From NCBI RefSeq assembly GCF_018390555.1, contig NZ_JAHBGB010000031.1, positions 186,001-250,000 on the forward strand: a stretch of 64,000 nt of DNA, read 5' to 3'. Under the pieces are notes generated by a model. It was not told where the DNA came from. It saw only the letters and a program-made list of their open reading frames with translations, and searched no databases. Of the stretch, positions 53,801-61,036 are shown piece by piece (position 1 is the first letter of the stretch; the number at the start of each line of letters is the position of its first letter). Origin of the DNA: Ancylobacter oerskovii (GTDB taxonomy: Bacteria; Pseudomonadota; Alphaproteobacteria; Rhizobiales; Xanthobacteraceae). The translations under genes were made by a program, and so were the position numbers.

Positions 53801-55162
53801 TCGCTGCGGCCCCTGCCCTATCGCCGCTTCGCCGCCGACGACGTCGCCGACGCGCTGCACCTGATGCGCAGCGCCGAGCATCTCGGCAAGCTGATCGTGC
53901 AGCCGGCGCGGGCCGGCGCCGCGGACCCTTCCGTGTTCCGCGCCGCCGCCGAGGGCGTGCATCTGGTGGTCGGCGGCACGGCCGGCTTCGGCCTCGCCAC
54001 CGCCTTCTGGCTCGCCGACCGCGGCGCCACCCATGTCGCCGTCGCCTCGCGGCGCGGGGTGATCGACCCGGCCTTCGCCGATACGGTCGCCGCCTTCGCG
54101 GCTCGCGGGGTGACGATCGAGCCCTTCACCCTCGACGTCACCGACGACGCCGCGGTCGCGGCGCTGGTCACCGGGCTCAAGGCCCGCCACGGCACGCTGC
54201 GCGGGGTGATCCACACCGCGCTGGTGCTGGAGGACGGCATGCTGTCCAGCCTGACCCCGGCAAGCCTCGACACGGTGCTCAAGCCGAAGATCGACGGCGT
54301 GCTGGCGCTCGACCAGGCGACGCGCGGGGCGCCGCTCGACTATTTCGTCGTCTATTCCTCGGCGACGACGCTGATCGGCAGTCCCGGCCAGGGCGCCTAT
54401 GTGGCGGCCAATGCCTTCCTCGAAGGCGTGGCGCGCCGCCGCCGGCAGGAAGGCCTGCCTGCCATCGCCATCGGCTGGGGCGCGATCTCCGACACCGGCG
54501 TGATCGCCCGCGACGCCGAGCTCGCCGAACGGCTGCGGCGGACCACCGGCGTCAACGGCATCTCCTCCGCCGACGGCCTCGCCCAGCTGGGCCGGCTCAT
54601 CGCCGACCAGGACAAGGTCGGGCCGGTGCATTTCTTCGCCGATATCGGCCATTCCATGGTGGCGGAGAAGCTCGCCATCCTCACCTCGCCCACCTTCGCC
54701 GGCCTGCTGTCGGGGGAGAGCCGCGACATGGAGGAAGGCGACGTCGACTTCGCCAGCCGGCTCGCCGGCAAGTCCGAGGCGGAAGCCAAGCAGATCCTCG
54801 CCGATGCCATCGGCCGCGAGATCGCCAAGATCCTGCGGCTGGCGCCGGAGGCGGTAGACATCAAGCGTCCGCTCGGCGAGATGGGCATGGATTCGCTGAT
54901 GGCGCTGGAACTGCGGCTCGCGCTGGAGCAGAGCTGCGGCATCGAGCTGCCGATCATCTCGATCAGCGATCGCACGGTGGAGGACATCGTCGTGCAGGCC
55001 CTGCCGCTGCTGCATGGCGGGCAGGACACCGCCGACGCCGCCTCGGAAGCCGACGCCCTCGCGGCGGCCAAGCTGGAATCCTTCAGCCTGGCGCCGAGCG
55101 AGGCCGAAAGCACCGCGGCGGCCATCGCCCAGCTCGACTACAGCGGAGAACGCCTGACATGA
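47822..55162 (+). CDS. rkpA: Single-module reducing type I polyketide/fatty acid synthase (RkpA-like)
   Basis: A 2446-residue megasynthase. Order: ketosynthase (about 10-430; C179 in DAACASS, EAHGTGTPVGDP, KSNFGHLEP), acyltransferase (about 535-830; S632 in GHSVGEVAAA; DYPFHS suggests malonyl), dehydratase (about 900-1180; H939 in LADHVVDGTPLMA, with Ala where the usual Pro is), a degenerate methyltransferase-like stretch (about 1360-1480), a structural pseudo-ketoreductase (to about 1720), enoylreductase (about 1725-2040; LNFRDVM), ketoreductase (about 2050-2290; Y2193) and acyl carrier (S2358 in GMDSLMALEL). With no thioesterase, release must come from another enzyme. Length and neighbours match Sinorhizobium RkpA, needed for K-antigen. 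Start ATG 47822; a GTG four codons earlier is possible. Confidence 0.9.
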   Translation: MARGVNRSQPEVAILGYACRLPGAQSPEEFWNVLAKGECTVSDKPVGRWDVDRFLHPAGAPGYSYTFAGGYLDDPLGFDAGVFGVSPREAAQIDPQQRLLLEVVWEALESAGMVPSRLSGKDVGVYVGASNVDYQTHTSVDLAAIQSHFIAGNSLSIIANRVSYAFDWSGPSMTIDAACASSFVALHQALRALRDEEIDLAVVAGANLLLSPAPFIGFSAARMLSPTGRCRPFSAQGDGYVRSEGFAAIVLRRLTDARAKGEAVRSVVVASGINSDGRTVGISLPSAAGQRQLLDAVYADLGHSVDRLAFVEAHGTGTPVGDPIEANAIGTSIAAKRSAPLPIGSAKSNFGHLEPVSGLVGLLKASMALQRRWLPRTAFLDELNPHIDFAALNLAPTREPLALEAGDEPLLAGVCNFGFGGTNAHVVLRGPTPEEAAGAGATATPAQMLTISAQSPEALSALALRYADAAEGGTVSLPQLANAAAHRREAMEHRLAIPLGATAEVVSALREAGEGGTPPLGARGTAAKSAGAKGDADGKTAFVFSGNGCQWAGMGRRAYARNAAFRAHIDLIDTLFAPLAGWSIAGRLDEEDLAAKLKETSTAQPLLFAIQSAMVVALRATGVVPHMVLGHSVGEVAAAWAAGALGLEEAVRLIHLRSLHQEKIKGQGRMAVAAAGAGEVQAFLDRHGLDRIAIAAVNGPASVTLSGPAEDIKTAQQRMRQERIPVILMDLDYPFHSALLDPLEGEMIEELGELHARPGDLPFISTVTGDVMDGAGCDAAYWWRNIRQPVLFSAAVERAAALGASIFLEVSPRPILTGAISETLKAVDRPGETVAGLTDDEGDADPILDIVARLVVRGAEVDQETLFGREAANNVDLPLYPWQRSRHALPQTSERLKFFGANFTLGQRRHPLIGSRVTEGANEWRQSLDTRMLPYLADHVVDGTPLMAAACYLEMILAVGRDVHGAVPLAVRDLDIERPMSLAPEVMREISMRYTPESGVVEIWSRRRLSSDDWVRHAHGQVLAFTGTPGQPPEGPGPERKPLSGAREVYNATRAARLDYGPSFARVIRLDRDADAQIVDMNEGELPLGAFSAEHVLDPTGFDASLHGLLLSRAATAEGEVRCDLPVRLRSVVVLKPHSPIRRAIVRRTVETATSTTVDIALLAPDGEIVALLEGVYLRAVVLSRRSTDQRVLRLDEVMNLAHAAPPVLDLASGVPAAEAAAETAPDAWLLLQAFTLSLARRWRGREGATPQSVAELTATPLARRVAALVEQFETRDDGLELPEPEAILAAMVEGMPSAQAEIVLASHALAHLDAACAGGPVATLTASQKEQVKAELSIFAAGRERLAATLAAAVKASAPAPLSVLWAQPWDLGVWRMLVPYLRDDAILLSLATDRREAFDAFLAHHGRGLTLGHVDLSDAAPQGGRFDLLLGGEAGATRAAAQRVKPGGLVVQLASKPDPVADLLLTLAGLSDEAERGAGDHAAPFQIGLLRDAFRFENALPEWSDGFTRLAVGRLSPKETEPAAPVSIVVHGATDAAAQALVRELADLTAVRVADGRLDAAGLGEATDLLHIVDTDVAAAEASEALKQRLLDLVASFGLAAPAERLRYWLALSVTAGNPEQLATAHALRAFARVARNEFPTIDIRVVEFDAQVAPATVALDLAALLLQSSPETELRIAGTGVFVPRARRGTRQRIRPVSETARAVLRPKNALSTQDVAWSLEARPAPEGEAVEIAVAYTGLNFRDVMVAFGILDEDLLSGGLTRAAFGFECSGTVTRVGPDCRDFAPGDRVMAFTSGSFASHVLAAPAHVQKVPDGLSLEEAATIPVAFATAWYALEEAGRLRAGDRVLIHGAVGAVGMAAIQIARRRGATVYATAGTPARRALACALGAEKAFDSRSLDFVDALLQIGGVDVVLNSLSGEAMREGVRVLRPFGRFLELGKRDYLNNTTLQLRPFVHNLSYFGIDLDELLKHDTGSVGRIMGALGAHLADGSLRPLPYRRFAADDVADALHLMRSAEHLGKLIVQPARAGAADPSVFRAAAEGVHLVVGGTAGFGLATAFWLADRGATHVAVASRRGVIDPAFADTVAAFAARGVTIEPFTLDVTDDAAVAALVTGLKARHGTLRGVIHTALVLEDGMLSSLTPASLDTVLKPKIDGVLALDQATRGAPLDYFVVYSSATTLIGSPGQGAYVAANAFLEGVARRRRQEGLPAIAIGWGAISDTGVIARDAELAERLRRTTGVNGISSADGLAQLGRLIADQDKVGPVHFFADIGHSMVAEKLAILTSPTFAGLLSGESRDMEEGDVDFASRLAGKSEAEAKQILADAIGREIAKILRLAPEAVDIKRPLGEMGMDSLMALELRLALEQSCGIELPIISISDRTVEDIVVQALPLLHGGQDTADAASEADALAAAKLESFSLAPSEAESTAAAIAQLDYSGERLT

Positions 55163-56544
55163 CGGAGCGGGACACGTCGGGTCGGCTCTCGCAGGGCCAG
55201 GTGGGCGCCCTCATCGCGCAGATGCGCTCGGTCAAGGCGGCGGACGCGCCAGCCGCCCCGGCCGCGCGGCCGAAGGCCAAGAGCTTCGGCCAGCTCGCCG
55301 CCTACCAGACCATGGCGCAGCAGAAGGCGGTGAGCGCCACGCTGGGGCTGAAGAGCCCCTATTACCGCCAGCACGAGGTGAAGGCCGGCCGGCTGACGCG
55401 GATCGACGGCCGCGAGGTGCTCAACTTCACCTCCTATGACTATCTCGGCCTCAACGGCCATCCCGAGGTGATGCAGGCCGCCGCCGCGGCGCTGGAGAGC
55501 TTCGGGACCTCGGTATCGGGCAGCCGCATCACCTCCGGCGAGCGCCCCGTCCATGCGGCGCTGGAACGCTCGCTCGCCACCCTCTACGAAGCCGAGGATG
55601 CCGTGGTGTTCGTCAGCGGGCACGCGACCGCGGTCTCGGCCATCGCCGCGCTGCTCGGCCCCAACGACCTGCTGCTGCACGACGCCTGGATCCACAACTG
55701 CATCGTGGTGGGCGGGCGCCTGTCGGGCGCGGCCCGGCGCAGCTTTCCCCATAACGACCTCGCCGAGCTCGAGGCCATCCTCGCCGCCGAGCGCGGCCGC
55801 TTCGACAATGTGCTGATCGTCACCGAGGGCCTGTTCTCCATGGACGGCGACGGCCCCGACCTCGCGGCGCTGGTCGAGCTCAAGGAGCGGCACGGCTGCT
55901 GGCTGATGGTGGACGACGCCCACGGCCTCGGCGTGCTCGGCGCCACCGGGCGCGGCATCGCCGAGCATTCCGGCGTCGACCCGAAGCGCATCGACATCTG
56001 GATGGGCACGCTGTCCAAGGCGCTGGCGAGCTGCGGCGGCTATGTCGCCGGCTCCGGCCCGCTGGTCGATCTCCTGAAATTCGCCGCGCCGGGCCTCGTC
56101 TACAGCGTCGGCATGCCCGCCGCCACCGCGGCCGCCGCCGATGCGGCGCTGGCGGTGATGCTGCGCGAGCCGGAAAGGCTGGCCCGGCTCAAGAAGAACG
56201 GCCATGCCATGGTCGCCCGCCTCGCCGCGGCGGGCCTCGACCACGGGCCGGCCTGGGGCTACGGCATCGTGCCGGTGATCATCGGCGACGCGCTGCAGAC
56301 CATCCTGCTGGCGGAGCGGCTGCTGGAACGCGGCATCTATGCCTTCCCGGTATTGCCGCCGGGGGTGCCGAACCATTCGGCGCGGCTGCGCTTCTTCGTC
56401 TCCAGCGAGCATACGCCCGAGGATATCGAGCATGCGGTGAGCGTGCTGGCGGAGGAAAAGCGGACGCTCGCCGAGGCCGGGCTTTCGATCGCCAATCTCG
56501 CGCAACTGCTGACCCAGCGAAACGGTGCGGCTCCCGCGCGCTAG
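55159..56544 (+). CDS. rkpG: AONS/serine-palmitoyltransferase-type PLP acyltransferase (RkpG-like)
   Basis: A 461-residue alpha-oxoamine synthase. It joins an acyl chain to an amino acid with loss of CO2, giving an amino ketone. FTSYDYLGLNGHPEV, GSRITSGERPVHAALE, VDDAHGLGVLG and the PLP lysine K287 in GTLSKALASCGGYVAG are conserved. The first 55 or so residues are an extra polar N-terminus that might dock to the PKS carrier domain. The ATG overlaps the PKS stop by 4 nt, so the two are made together; the PKS lacks a thioesterase, and this enzyme is the obvious releasing catalyst. RkpG of Sinorhizobium is the known parallel. The amino acid used is unknown. Confidence 0.9.
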   Translation: MTERDTSGRLSQGQVGALIAQMRSVKAADAPAAPAARPKAKSFGQLAAYQTMAQQKAVSATLGLKSPYYRQHEVKAGRLTRIDGREVLNFTSYDYLGLNGHPEVMQAAAAALESFGTSVSGSRITSGERPVHAALERSLATLYEAEDAVVFVSGHATAVSAIAALLGPNDLLLHDAWIHNCIVVGGRLSGAARRSFPHNDLAELEAILAAERGRFDNVLIVTEGLFSMDGDGPDLAALVELKERHGCWLMVDDAHGLGVLGATGRGIAEHSGVDPKRIDIWMGTLSKALASCGGYVAGSGPLVDLLKFAAPGLVYSVGMPAATAAAADAALAVMLREPERLARLKKNGHAMVARLAAAGLDHGPAWGYGIVPVIIGDALQTILLAERLLERGIYAFPVLPPGVPNHSARLRFFVSSEHTPEDIEHAVSVLAEEKRTLAEAGLSIANLAQLLTQRNGAAPAR

Positions 56545-56556
56545 GAATCCCCCCGC

Positions 56557-57903
56557 ATGTCCGGTCCGGTGAGGACGCTCCTTTTCCTGCAGGGGCCACC
56601 GTCGCATTTCTGGCGCGACCTCGCCGCCTCGTTCGAGGCGGCGGGCCACCGCGTCATCAAGGTCAATTTCTCCACCGCCGAGCGGCTCTACTGGGGCCGG
56701 CGCAACGCGATCGCCTATCGCGGCCGGCTCGAGGACTGGGCGGACTGGCTGGAGGCGCTGATCCGGCGCGAGAAGGTGACCGACCTCGTCTATTACGGCG
56801 ACCGGCATCCCTATCATCGCCGCGCCGCCGAGATCGCCCCGGCGCTCGGCGCCACGCCCTATGTCGTCGAGTTCGGCTATCTGCGCCCGGCCTGGATCAC
56901 GCTGGAGCGCGGCGGCATGGGCGGCTGGTCGCATTTCCCTAGCGATCCCGCCGCCATCCGCGCCATCGCCGCGCAAGTGGGCGAGATGCCGGAAGAGCGC
57001 GTCTTCCCCTATTCCTTCGCGCAGGAGGCCTTCAACGAGGTCTTCTACCACCTGGTGAACTATTTCTATTTCTACGTCTATCCGCGCTACCAGGCCGACC
57101 GCTTCTACAATCCGGTGCTGGAATATGTCAGCGCGCCGCTGCGCTGGCGGCGGCAGGCGCGGCGCGAGAAGGCGCACGCCGCCGCGCTCGCCGCCCGGAT
57201 GGAAAAGCCCTTCGTGCTGATCCCGCTGCAATTGCAGAACGACTACCAGATCCGCGACAACTCCCCCTATTCCGACCAGCGCCAGATGCTGCGGGAGGTG
57301 TTCGCCTCCTTCGCCCGCCACGCCCCGCCCGAACTCGGCATCGTGGTGAAGCAGCACCCGCTCGATGTCGGGCTGATCGACTGGTGCACCGAGGTCACGA
57401 AGCTGGCGGAGGAAGCCGGCATCGCCGACCGGGTGACGGCGATCGACGGCGGCGTGCTGTCGGAGATGCTGGAGCGCGCCACCTCGGTGATCGTGATCAA
57501 CTCGACGGTGGGGCTGCACGCCCTGCGCGTCGGCCGTCCCACCAAGGTGATGGGGGTGGCGCTCTACGACATAGAGGGCCTGACCTCCGACGCGCCGCTC
57601 GACCGCTTCTGGACCGATCCCGGCCGCGTGGACATGGAACTGCTCGACGCGCTGGTGCGCGGCCTCGCCGGCACCATCCAGCTGCCCGGCTCCTTCTACA
57701 ATGCGGAAGGCAGCGCCCATGCGCGGGCGATCATCGTCGAGCGCATCCTCGGCGGCAGGGTCAACGGTGCCGGCGCCTTCGTGGATCCGCCGCCCCGCCT
57801 CGCCGCCGCGCTCGCCGCCAATGCCGAGCGGCGCGCCCGCCTCGACGGCGGACCGGCCCCGGCTACATCGACATCTGCCGATAGCGTTCGATCGCCTCGT
57901 TGA
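56557..57903 (+). CDS. rkpJ: Capsule polysaccharide protein of the KpsS/LipB (RkpJ) type
   Basis: A 448-residue Capsule_synth-family protein. LLFLQGPPSHFWRDLAASFE at the start, TPYVVEFGYLRPAWITLERG, IPLQLQNDYQIRDNSPY and VVKQHPLDVG, then VINSTVGLHALRVGRPTKVM are hallmark blocks of KpsS, KpsC and LipB. KpsS adds the first Kdo to the lipid acceptor of group 2 capsules. It begins 12 nt after the AONS-type gene. Its last 41 nt overlap the end of convergent kpsT. The direct linkage to lipid-making genes supports a role in attaching sugar to that lipid. Confidence 0.9.
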   Translation: MSGPVRTLLFLQGPPSHFWRDLAASFEAAGHRVIKVNFSTAERLYWGRRNAIAYRGRLEDWADWLEALIRREKVTDLVYYGDRHPYHRRAAEIAPALGATPYVVEFGYLRPAWITLERGGMGGWSHFPSDPAAIRAIAAQVGEMPEERVFPYSFAQEAFNEVFYHLVNYFYFYVYPRYQADRFYNPVLEYVSAPLRWRRQARREKAHAAALAARMEKPFVLIPLQLQNDYQIRDNSPYSDQRQMLREVFASFARHAPPELGIVVKQHPLDVGLIDWCTEVTKLAEEAGIADRVTAIDGGVLSEMLERATSVIVINSTVGLHALRVGRPTKVMGVALYDIEGLTSDAPLDRFWTDPGRVDMELLDALVRGLAGTIQLPGSFYNAEGSAHARAIIVERILGGRVNGAGAFVDPPPRLAAALAANAERRARLDGGPAPATSTSADSVRSPR

Positions 57904-58516
57904 GGTCGTCGAACATCAGGAGCTTGCCGTTCGCCAGGATCATCCCGGTGTCGCAATACTCCTTGATGGTGGCCACGGAGTGCGACACCATGATCATGCC
58001 CGAGCGGGCCCGGCGCTCGGCGAAGGCCGCGGCGCAGCGCTGCTGGAAGCGGCTGTCGCCCACCGCCGTCGTCTCGTCCACCAGATAGACGTCGAACTCG
58101 ACGGCCATGGAAATGGCGAAGGCGAGGCGTGAGCTCATGCCCGAGGAATAGGTGCCCACCGGGGCGTCGATGTCCGGCCCGAGCTCGGCGAAGTCGTAGA
58201 CGAAATCCAGCGTCTTCTTGAGATCGGCGCCATAGACCCGCGCGAGGAAGATCGCGTTCTCCCGGCCGGTCATCTTCGGATGGAAGCTGCCGGAGAAGCC
58301 GAGCGGCCAGGAGATGCGGGTATTGCGCCAGATGCGGCCCTTATTGGGCTCCTCCGCACCGGCCACCAGACGCAGAAAGGTCGACTTGCCCGCCCCGTTC
58401 TGTCCCAGCAATCCGTAGCTGCGATTGGGGTTGAAGGCGACGGAGACGTCGTCCAGCACCACCTTCTTGCGGAAGTTGACCATGTAGTACTTGGTCACGT
58501 GATCGATGATGACCAT
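57863..58516 (-). CDS. kpsT: Capsule export ABC ATPase (KpsT-like)
   Basis: A 217-residue ATPase. Walker A is GQNGAGKST (38-46), YSSGMSSRLAFAISMAVEF is the KpsT/Wzt-type signature, and VYLVDETTAVGDSRFQQRC the Walker B with the extension typical of KpsT. It powers export of capsular polysaccharide through KpsM. No kpsM gene is in the window, so that partner must lie elsewhere. kpsE is 12 nt upstream. The 3' end overlaps the convergent KpsS-like gene by 41 nt. Confidence 0.93.
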   Translation of the reverse strand: MVIIDHVTKYYMVNFRKKVVLDDVSVAFNPNRSYGLLGQNGAGKSTFLRLVAGAEEPNKGRIWRNTRISWPLGFSGSFHPKMTGRENAIFLARVYGADLKKTLDFVYDFAELGPDIDAPVGTYSSGMSSRLAFAISMAVEFDVYLVDETTAVGDSRFQQRCAAAFAERRARSGMIMVSHSVATIKEYCDTGMILANGKLLMFDDLNEAIERYRQMSM

Positions 58517-58528
58517 GGCCGTCCCTCC

Positions 58529-59809
58529 TCACTTGCTGCGCAGCTGCTGCCGGAACCGCAGGAAGGCGGTACCGCCCGCCCACAGGCAGAAGAAGACCAG
58601 CATGCCCAAAAGGATGTTGCGGGTGCGCTTGGGTCCCGAAGGCTCGTCCGGCAGGCTCGGCTGGACGAAGGTGTTGAGGTAGAGCTGCTGCCGCTCGCTG
58701 TTGATGCGCGCCCGCTCGAAATTGGAGGCCGCCAGCGTGTACATGCGCTCCGCCAGCGTGCGGTTGAGCTCGATCTCCTCATAGCGCGTGATGACGTTGG
58801 CGATGGTGTTCTTCCCCTGTCCGGCCGGCGAGGTGAGCTGCCGCTCCAATATGTCGATCTGCTCCTGCGTCGCCTCCTCGCGCCATTTCAGCAATTGCAG
58901 CTGGGGCGCATTGGCGCTCAGGGAGCGCCCGCCGGTCGAGATTTCCTGGCGAAGCTTGAGCTGCTCGGTCTTCAGCGTGGCGATCAGCCCCTGGATGCCC
59001 TGCGATGCCGTGGTGGGATCCAGCATCCCGACCTCGTTGCGCCAGTCCTTCAGCGCCGACCGCGCCTCGCGCAGCCGGTCCTCGGCACGCGCCACCTCGT
59101 GCTCGCTCGAGGTGATGAGGTCGCGCCGGGCCCGCTCGCCGAGCTTGTTGACCAGTTCCTCGCTGAGATCGACGACGGCATTGGTGATGGTGACGGCATC
59201 TTCCGGCGAGAAGGCGTTGACGCGGACGGTGATGATGCCCGACGGCATCTCGACCGAGGTCGTCACCTGGTGGCGCCAGTAGGCGACCACCGCCTCGATG
59301 GGCGCGCCCTCGTCGAGGCGGCTGAACCAGTCCACGCCGGACCTGTTGAACAGCTTGGAGAGCTGGATCTTCTGCTCAAGGGCTTCGACGATGGCCCGGC
59401 TCTTCAGATATTCGACGACGATGGTCGAATCCTGGAACTGCGTGACGGATGGCAGGCCGGTCAGCGCCGTCACCGTGTCGAGCGAGGTGGTGTCGCCCGC
59501 CCGCACCGCGAAGCGCGCTTCCGAATAGTATTGGCTCGAGGCGATGAAGCCGTAATAGATGATCAGAAGAACCGACGGCACCACCACGCAGAGCAGGAAG
59601 CTCAGGCGCGACACCGCCTGCAGCGGCGCCGCGAGCCAGGGCAGGCGCCGCACGAAATGCACCGCCTTGCGTTGGCCGGCCGCCATGTTGCGCACGCGGG
59701 CCTGACGGGCGGACCGCCGCAGGTCGTCCGACAATCTGGAGCTGAAGGCCAGGAGTTCGTTACGACGAGTCGTGTCCGTCATGGGGGGCGATACCGACTC
59801 GACGCTCAT
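58529..59809 (-). CDS. kpsE: Capsule export inner-membrane protein (KpsE/RkpU-like)
   Basis: A 426-residue polysaccharide co-polymerase of the KpsE type. Membrane segments lie near residues 69-91 (LSFLLCVVVPSVLLIIYYGF) and near the C-terminus (NILLGMLVFFCLWAGGTAFL); between them is a long periplasmic part with coiled-coil helices. FIASSQYYSEARFAVRAGD is the KpsE signature. It links the inner-membrane exporter with the outer-membrane channel. The start at ATG 59809 is the longest; an ATG at 59782 is possible, and neither has a strong ribosome site. It precedes kpsT. Confidence 0.92.
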   Translation of the reverse strand: MSVESVSPPMTDTTRRNELLAFSSRLSDDLRRSARQARVRNMAAGQRKAVHFVRRLPWLAAPLQAVSRLSFLLCVVVPSVLLIIYYGFIASSQYYSEARFAVRAGDTTSLDTVTALTGLPSVTQFQDSTIVVEYLKSRAIVEALEQKIQLSKLFNRSGVDWFSRLDEGAPIEAVVAYWRHQVTTSVEMPSGIITVRVNAFSPEDAVTITNAVVDLSEELVNKLGERARRDLITSSEHEVARAEDRLREARSALKDWRNEVGMLDPTTASQGIQGLIATLKTEQLKLRQEISTGGRSLSANAPQLQLLKWREEATQEQIDILERQLTSPAGQGKNTIANVITRYEEIELNRTLAERMYTLAASNFERARINSERQQLYLNTFVQPSLPDEPSGPKRTRNILLGMLVFFCLWAGGTAFLRFRQQLRSK

Positions 59810-59845
59810 CTGAATTCACGGCTTTCTGCCAGAGGGAAACAAAAA

Positions 59846-59986
59846 ATGACCTGCATGGACCAAAACAATATTGTCGAATACATCACAATATATGACGAAC
59901 CGGCGCGCCTTCTGGCGGAAGGCACGGCGAGGGAAGAACAGCTACCCGCGCACTTTACTCCAAATTGGGCGCCAGATAAAAGCTGA
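59846..59986 (+). CDS. Possible small protein in the divergent kpsE region
   Basis: A 46-codon frame starting with ATG 59846 after AGAGGG (9-nt spacing). The peptide is acidic and has no family resemblance, membrane segment or repeat. The surrounding 59810-60064 gap is AT-rich and also carries the promoters, so this may be a chance frame. Confidence 0.25.
   Translation: MTCMDQNNIVEYITIYDEPARLLAEGTAREEQLPAHFTPNWAPDKS
59868..59891. promoter_or_regulatory. Inverted repeat in the divergent promoter region
   Basis: ATATTGT (59868-59874) and ACAATAT (59885-59891) are perfect 7-nt arms 10 nt apart, in the AT-rich centre of the gap between kpsE and the 323-residue gene. Symmetry and place suggest an operator controlling capsule genes; no regulator gene is adjacent. 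Confidence 0.4.
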
Positions 59987-60064
59987 ACCCACGGGCCGGC
60001 CGCCAGGGTGGGCCCGGGCGGCAACGGGCAGGAGCATGGCGAGCAGGTGGGGAGCGGGTTTCGT

Positions 60065-61036
60065 ATGCTGTCTGGCCAATCCGCACCGAAGGGACCTCCC
60101 ATCGGTCAAGGCATAAAATCCCAGCTCGTCATCGGCAATCTCGAAGCTTTCTCCGCTTTCGGCGTCGTCGGCTGGGTCATCGCCAAGAACCCCGGCATGG
60201 GCCCGCTGTCGGTCCATGTCGTCACCCCGCGCAGCTTCGACATCGGAACGCCGGCGCTGCCGCGCCCCGACGTGGTGATGGGCGGTTACGATACGCTGCA
60301 TTGCGGCTTCAGCTTCCCACTGACGAACTGGCTCGGGCTCGGCATTCAGCCGGACGATACTGACGAAACCGTGACGCTGCTGGTCATGCAGGGCGGCACG
60401 CCGTGCTACCGGGCGAACTTCAAGGCCTCCGCCGCCAGCCTGCTGGTCCCGCAGTTCCGCTTCAACGTGGAGACCTGCGCCCGGACCCACGTCTCCGGCT
60501 GGATCGCCTCTTCCGATCCCTCCCCGCTGATGCTGGTCGTCGTCAACGAGCGCGGGGACGAGCACCGCTTCGCCCCGGCGCTGGAGCGGGCCGATCTCGA
60601 TGCCGGCGCCCGGGCCTTCTGGGAGGCGCTGCCGATGCGCTTCCTGCTGCGCCAGGGCCGGCTGCAGCTGCTCGCCGAACAGCGCGGGCGCCGCTTCCCG
60701 GTCACCGAGCTGCGGCCGCCGAACGTCGTGACCTTCCTCGAGGAGCAGAGCGAGGACCAGCTGCGCGCCGGCATCCGCCCCGATTTCCTGCAGGGCTGGG
60801 CGGTCAACCTGCTCACGCCGGGGCGCCGGCCGCGCGTGACGCTGAGCTCCGGCGCGACGGAAATCTGGTCCGCCTTTGCGACGCTCTATCGCCGCGACCT
60901 CGTCGCGCAGACCGGCATGGACGGCTTCTGCGCCTTTTCCGCGCCGCTCGGCATGGTGCCCGCCGGGGCGCCGTGGAAACTTTCCGTGCGGGACGGGGAC
61001 GAGCTCCACATACTCGCCAGCTCCGAGGAGGCCTGA
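60065..61036 (+). CDS. Protein with three GWA-type beta modules, glycan-region partner
   Basis: A 323-residue protein without signal peptide or membrane segment. Three units share a core with the repeats of the 1750-residue glycosyltransferase: FGVVGWVIAKNPG, THVSGWIASSDPSPL and FLQGWAVNLLTPGRRP. No catalytic motif is visible. The stop shares one base with the start of the GT4-GT2 fusion gene (TGATG), so it is made together with it. A carbohydrate-binding or scaffold role is plausible, but that is inference from the company it keeps. The start at ATG 60065 is the best available. Confidence 0.72.
   Translation: MLSGQSAPKGPPIGQGIKSQLVIGNLEAFSAFGVVGWVIAKNPGMGPLSVHVVTPRSFDIGTPALPRPDVVMGGYDTLHCGFSFPLTNWLGLGIQPDDTDETVTLLVMQGGTPCYRANFKASAASLLVPQFRFNVETCARTHVSGWIASSDPSPLMLVVVNERGDEHRFAPALERADLDAGARAFWEALPMRFLLRQGRLQLLAEQRGRRFPVTELRPPNVVTFLEEQSEDQLRAGIRPDFLQGWAVNLLTPGRRPRVTLSSGATEIWSAFATLYRRDLVAQTGMDGFCAFSAPLGMVPAGAPWKLSVRDGDELHILASSEEA

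Noticed and set aside
47486-55015. A 2509-codon open frame on the minus strand across the PKS gene
   Set aside because: It is antisense to a gene with clear domains and catalytic residues. Its composition is Arg/Gly/His-rich, as expected for the shadow of a high-G+C gene, and it has no recognisable motif.
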